Below are positions 5,900-8,780 of a stretch of DNA of 8,780 nt, piece after piece. Under the pieces are notes generated by a model. The model was not told the DNA's origin. It did not search any database and saw only the letters and a list, made by a program, of their open reading frames with translations. A program made the position numbers and the translations under genes. Source of the DNA: Atopobiaceae bacterium (GTDB taxonomy: Bacteria > Actinomycetota > Coriobacteriia > Coriobacteriales > Atopobiaceae); contig JABZIF010000040.1 of NCBI GenBank assembly GCA_015258485.1, forward strand, positions 1 to 8,780, given 5' to 3'. How positions within the stretch are numbered: position 1 is the first letter of the stretch; every line of letters starts with the position of its first letter.

Positions 5900-6793
5900 A
5901 TGGATATGAATCATTTAACTGGTGCTCTTACCGCTCTTGTTACTCCTTTTGATCAGAATGGCAAGGTAGACTTTGAAACGCTTGAGCACTTTGTAGATTT
6001 TCAAGTAGAGCAGGGAATTGATGGACTTTTAGTGCTTGGTACCACTGGTGAGTCTGCAACAATGACTGATGAAGAGGATATTGAGGTTGTTAAGACTGTT
6101 CTCTCAAGAGCTCAAGGGAAGGTTCCCGTTATTGGCGGTGCTGGTTCAAATTCTACGTCAGAATCTTGGCGTAAAGCTCAAGCGCTTGAAAGAGCGGGAG
6201 TAGACGGACTTCTTCTCATTACCCCGTATTACAACAAGAGTAATGAGGAAGGAATTTACCAGCATTTTTCGTACGTTTTAGATAGGGTAGAGGTACCTTG
6301 TATTCTGTATAACATTCCCGGAAGAACAGGCTGCTCAATTTCCGAGAAAAACGTTCAAAGGCTTTCTGTACATCCAAACGCATGGGGAATTAAAGAAGCA
6401 TCTGGTGATATAGCCTATGCTACAAAGGTTGCTCGTTATTTGAGCGATGATTTTAGCATGTGGTCGGGAAATGATGACATGATCGTCCCCCTTTTATCTC
6501 TTGGCGCATCTGGTGTTATTTCGGTTTGGTCAAATATTGATCCAAAGATGGTCCACGATTTGGTTGCGTCGTGGAATCGCGGAGAAGTTTCTCTTGCTAA
6601 AGACCTTCAACTTCAGTATTTGGACCTCATTCATGCACTTTTCTGTGAAGTTAATCCTATTCCGGTTAAGGCCGCACTTGCTCGTATGGGGTATATGGAA
6701 GAAAACTATCGATTGCCTTTATGGAAAATGTCAGAAGAGCATGTACAAGTTCTTGAAAATGCTATGAGAAAGGCAGGTCTTCTTGATGCCTAA
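5900..6793 (+). CDS. dapA: 4-hydroxy-tetrahydrodipicolinate synthase
   Basis: 297 residues, ATG at 5900 with GAGGA (5888-5892) seven bases upstream; the second ATG (5906) is too far from that site. DapA is a TIM-barrel class I aldolase that condenses pyruvate with aspartate 4-semialdehyde, the committed step to diaminopimelate and lysine. Key residues by motif: GTTGES with Thr48-Thr49, TPYYNK with Tyr111, LYNIPGRTG with Tyr137 and Arg142, and GIKEASGD with Schiff-base Lys165; all keep the +4 offset from the E. coli numbering (44/45, 107, 133/138, 161). The full family length is present. It sits 23 bases after lysA and overlaps dapB, so it should be on the same transcript. Whether it is also lysine-inhibited cannot be judged reliably by eye. 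Confidence 0.96.
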   Translation: MDMNHLTGALTALVTPFDQNGKVDFETLEHFVDFQVEQGIDGLLVLGTTGESATMTDEEDIEVVKTVLSRAQGKVPVIGGAGSNSTSESWRKAQALERAGVDGLLLITPYYNKSNEEGIYQHFSYVLDRVEVPCILYNIPGRTGCSISEKNVQRLSVHPNAWGIKEASGDIAYATKVARYLSDDFSMWSGNDDMIVPLLSLGASGVISVWSNIDPKMVHDLVASWNRGEVSLAKDLQLQYLDLIHALFCEVNPIPVKAALARMGYMEENYRLPLWKMSEEHVQVLENAMRKAGLLDA

Positions 6794-7514
6794 TGCAATG
6801 CCTAAAGCAGTGGTAATTGGTACCGGTAAAATGGGAAAACTTGTTGAGCAAACACTTACTGAGCATGGCTTTGAAGTTCTTGGTGCGTATGATCAAACAT
6901 CAATAAATGAATTAAAAAGTGTTGCCAATACTCCAGATGTAGTCGTTGATTTTTCAAATGTTTCTGCTTTTGATGCTGTTGTTTCGTTTATTCGCTTACA
7001 TAAGTGTGCTTTAGTTTCTGGTACTACGGGTTTCTCGCCAGAGCAGATAGAAGAGTTGCATGAGCTTGGTAGAGTTGTACCTGTTATTCATGCGGCAAAT
7101 TATTCTGTTGGTGTTGCCGTTTTGAAGCGTGCGGTTGCTATGGCGGCTGATGCTCTTCAAGGATGGGACACTGAGATTGTAGAGACACATCATAATCAGA
7201 AAGTAGACGCTCCATCGGGAACTGCCAAGCTTTTGTTGGAAGCTCTTGATCCAGAAGGCGCTCGTCCTGTTGTGCATGGTCGTGAGGGATTTTGCGGAGC
7301 GCGTACGAAAGATGAGATTGGGATGTTCTCGCTTCGAGGTGGTACTGTTGCGGGTACTCATGAGGTACATTTCTTTGGTCAGGATGAGGAGGTATGTCTG
7401 ACACATAGAGCTACTTCAAGACAAATTTTTGTGAATGGAGCTGTTGCTTGCGCAGAACGTCTGCTTAAGAAAAAGCCAGGTTTCTATACCTTTGAAGAAT
7501 TGATTTTTGAATAG
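6786..7514 (+). CDS. dapB: 4-hydroxy-tetrahydrodipicolinate reductase
   Basis: 242 residues from ATG 6786, chosen because AGGCAGG (6771-6777) lies eight bases upstream. The alternatives, TTG 6783 and ATG 6798, fit that site less well. The gene overlaps the end of dapA by eight bases, which suggests translational coupling. DapB reduces 4-hydroxy-tetrahydrodipicolinate with NAD(P)H. The N-terminal Rossmann part has IGTGKMG (11-17), DFS (55-57) and SGTTGF (78-83). The C-terminal substrate domain has ANYSVGV (104-110), the signature ETHHNQKVDAPSGTA (133-147) with His135-His136 and Lys139, RGGTVAGTHEV (184-194) and HRATSR (207-212). It is somewhat shorter than the E. coli enzyme (about 270 residues) but all landmarks are present, in line with compact Gram-positive forms. 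Confidence 0.95.
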   Translation: MPNAMPKAVVIGTGKMGKLVEQTLTEHGFEVLGAYDQTSINELKSVANTPDVVVDFSNVSAFDAVVSFIRLHKCALVSGTTGFSPEQIEELHELGRVVPVIHAANYSVGVAVLKRAVAMAADALQGWDTEIVETHHNQKVDAPSGTAKLLLEALDPEGARPVVHGREGFCGARTKDEIGMFSLRGGTVAGTHEVHFFGQDEEVCLTHRATSRQIFVNGAVACAERLLKKKPGFYTFEELIFE

Positions 7515-7557
7515 AATTTTGTGTGAAATGAATTTTACGTTTTAGGAAAGGACGCAT

Positions 7558-8259
7558 ATGGACGCCCAAGAGATTATTACTTATATTGCTACTTCAGAAA
7601 AGAAAACTCCTGTTAAACTATATGTTAAAGAGAAGCAACAGGCAAATGTTTCATACGGTACAGCTCATGTATATGGTGAAGGTCCTTCAAAGATTATCTT
7701 TGGAGATTGGTCGGAACTTAAAGATGTTGTAGAAAATCATACAGATGCTTTTGAATATTTTGAGGTCGAGAATGACCGTCGAAATTCAGGAGTTCCGCTT
7801 CTTAATTTGAAGAATATAAACGCTCGTATTGAGCCAGGTGCTCTGATTCGTGAGCGCGTAGAAATCGGCGATAATGCCGTTATTATGATGGGTGCTATTA
7901 TTAACATTGGCGCCGTTATTGGTGAAGGTACCATGATTGATATGGGCGCTGTTCTTGGTGGTCGTGCAACTGTTGGTAAAAATTGTCATATTGGTGCTGG
8001 TACGGTGTTGGCAGGAGTGGTTGAGCCTGCGTCTGCTATGCCAGTAATCATTGAAGATAATGTGCTCATCGGTGCAAATGCTGTGGTTATTGAGGGTGTT
8101 CATGTTGGTGAAGGCGCCGTTGTTGCGGCCGGAGCCGTGGTAGTTGAGGACGTTCCCGCACATGCTGTGGTGGCAGGATGTCCTGCACGTGTGATAAAAA
8201 TGAAGGATCAAAAAACTGAGGGCAAGACAGCACTTGTCGATGCTCTTCGCACGTTGTAA
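7558..8259 (+). CDS. dapH: Tetrahydrodipicolinate N-acetyltransferase
   Basis: 233 residues, ATG 7558 with AAAGGA (7547-7552) five bases upstream. An N-terminal DapH-type domain (about 1-85, starting [24 protein letters not shown]) is followed by a left-handed beta-helix of hexapeptide repeats (about 86-215), seen as runs such as [31 protein letters not shown] and IGANAVV. The segment [10 protein letters not shown] (151-160) and the C-terminal AGCPARVIK (206-214) are typical of DapH. Its N-terminal domain and length (B. subtilis about 236) separate it from the succinyl-type DapD. It acetylates tetrahydrodipicolinate using acetyl-CoA, so this organism should use the acetylase branch, needing an N-acetyl-diaminopimelate aminotransferase and deacetylase. 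It follows dapB after 43 bases with no terminator, and tgt begins ten bases downstream. Confidence 0.94.
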   Translation: MDAQEIITYIATSEKKTPVKLYVKEKQQANVSYGTAHVYGEGPSKIIFGDWSELKDVVENHTDAFEYFEVENDRRNSGVPLLNLKNINARIEPGALIRERVEIGDNAVIMMGAIINIGAVIGEGTMIDMGAVLGGRATVGKNCHIGAGTVLAGVVEPASAMPVIIEDNVLIGANAVVIEGVHVGEGAVVAAGAVVVEDVPAHAVVAGCPARVIKMKDQKTEGKTALVDALRTL

Positions 8260-8269
8260 TCGAGGTTAC

Positions 8270-8780
8270 ATGCCAGAGGGCACAAAAAAACAGAATAAAG
8301 GATTTACTAGAGATATCTCTTGTGTGCATACTGAAATTTGGGCTTCTCAAAAAGAGGATGTATGGTTTACTTATGATCTTATCGCAGAAGACCCGCATAC
8401 TCATGCACGAGCAGGTGTTTTTCATACTCCACATGGTGATATTCCAACGCCAATTTTTATGCCTGTAGGAACCAAGGCAACCGTTAAAGGTTTGATGACT
8501 GATACTGTCCGTGACCTTGGTGCCAAGATTATTCTGGCAAATACGTATCATCTGTCTCAACGCCCGGGTGATGAGCTGGTGGCGCAGATGGGCGGCCTGC
8601 ATGACTTTATGCAGTGGCATGGACCTATTCTGACGGATTCTGGCGGGTTTCAGGTCTTTAGTCACGAGGAGTTCATGAAGCTTTCTGATGAGGGCGTTAA
8701 ATTTCGTGCAGTTGATTATGACGGTGCATGGTCGTATTGGACTCCAGAAACTAACATGCAGATTGCCCAGAACCTTGGTG
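8270..8780 (+). CDS. tgt: Queuine/preQ1 tRNA-ribosyltransferase, N-terminal part (runs off right edge)
   Basis: 170 codons are visible from ATG 8270 (CGAGG at 8261-8265, four-base spacer) with no stop before the window ends. From residue about 47 it matches bacterial TGT: ARAGVFHTPHGDIPTPIFMPVGTKATVKGL, ILANTYHLSQRPGDELV (88-104), GGLHDFM (108-114) and LTDSGGFQVFS (121-131). Asp123 corresponds to the base-binding Asp102 of the Zymomonas enzyme; the nucleophilic aspartate lies beyond the edge. TGT swaps guanine 34 for preQ1 in tRNAs with GUN anticodons (Asp, Asn, His, Tyr) as part of queuosine synthesis. About 32 residues (MPEGTKKQNKGFTRDIS onward) precede the part that aligns with E. coli TGT, so there is an N-terminal extension unless translation begins at in-frame GTG 8324, which lacks a good binding site. 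The ten-base gap after dapH suggests co-transcription. Confidence 0.92.
   Translation, partial: MPEGTKKQNKGFTRDISCVHTEIWASQKEDVWFTYDLIAEDPHTHARAGVFHTPHGDIPTPIFMPVGTKATVKGLMTDTVRDLGAKIILANTYHLSQRPGDELVAQMGGLHDFMQWHGPILTDSGGFQVFSHEEFMKLSDEGVKFRAVDYDGAWSYWTPETNMQIAQNLG

Noticed and set aside
7011..7406. Antisense frames within dapB (131 and 88 codons)
   Set aside because: They are shadows of dapB; their translations have no domain features and no ribosome binding site.
7786..8211. Antisense frame of 141 codons rich in His, Asn and Thr, looking like a low-complexity metal-binding protein
   Set aside because: The periodic His/Asn pattern is the mirror of the hexapeptide repeats of dapH on the other strand; there is no independent start context.
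8087..8665. Long antisense open frame (192 codons) on the minus strand across the dapH/tgt junction
   Set aside because: It is opposite two clearly recognised genes, has no recognisable domain, and its composition looks like a reversed reading of dapH and tgt codons.
1..8780. Mobile elements, CRISPR arrays, tRNA or rRNA genes, phage or toxin-antitoxin genes
   Set aside because: I looked for spaced repeats, terminal inverted repeats, transposase motifs and cloverleaf-like segments and saw none; the window is mostly metabolic genes.

Overview
This window reads as an ordinary bacterial chromosome segment of AT-leaning, moderate base composition (by eye). It uses strong GAGGAG-type ribosome binding sites and a mix of ATG, GTG and TTG starts. 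Protein style (a DUF438/hemerythrin/PAS protein, an MFS carrier, the acetylase type of diaminopimelate pathway, a lysine riboswitch) suggests a Gram-positive anaerobe. My best guess is a low-GC member of the Coriobacteriia (Atopobium/Lancefieldella-like). A Firmicute remains possible; the assignment rests on family resemblance only.

Left part, minus strand (1-3111). Reading in the direction of transcription, there is a membrane-anchored endonuclease/exonuclease/phosphatase-fold protein (3111-1981), then a four-domain DUF1858-DUF438-hemerythrin-PAS protein (1855-269), then the first 58 codons of an MFS-type transporter (174 to beyond the left edge). The gaps hold symmetrical elements: a 20-bp AT-rich palindrome and a 14-bp palindrome ahead of the hemerythrin-like gene, and a 12-bp-arm stem-loop ahead of the transporter.

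Right part, plus strand (3206-8780). A PLP aminotransferase starts divergently from the phosphatase-fold gene, across a gap carrying a triple TACCTA-type repeat. It is followed by a 229-base gap that I read as a lysine (L-box) riboswitch with a translational expression platform. After the riboswitch comes lysA (TTG start), then dapA, dapB (8-bp overlap with dapA), dapH and the 5' part of tgt. dapA, dapB and dapH take aspartate semialdehyde to N-acetyl-tetrahydrodipicolinate-derived intermediates, and lysA decarboxylates meso-diaminopimelate to lysine. The upstream aminotransferase is the obvious candidate for the missing N-acetyl-diaminopimelate aminotransferase step (PatA/DapX-like). Aspartokinase, aspartate semialdehyde dehydrogenase, the N-acetyl-diaminopimelate deacetylase and the epimerase are not in the window.

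I find no mobile element, CRISPR array, tRNA, rRNA or phage gene, and no convincing sign of an undescribed system. The items most worth a second look are the riboswitch with its mutually exclusive pairings around the lysA ribosome binding site, the altered ligand positions in the hemerythrin-like domain, and the operator-like palindromes.
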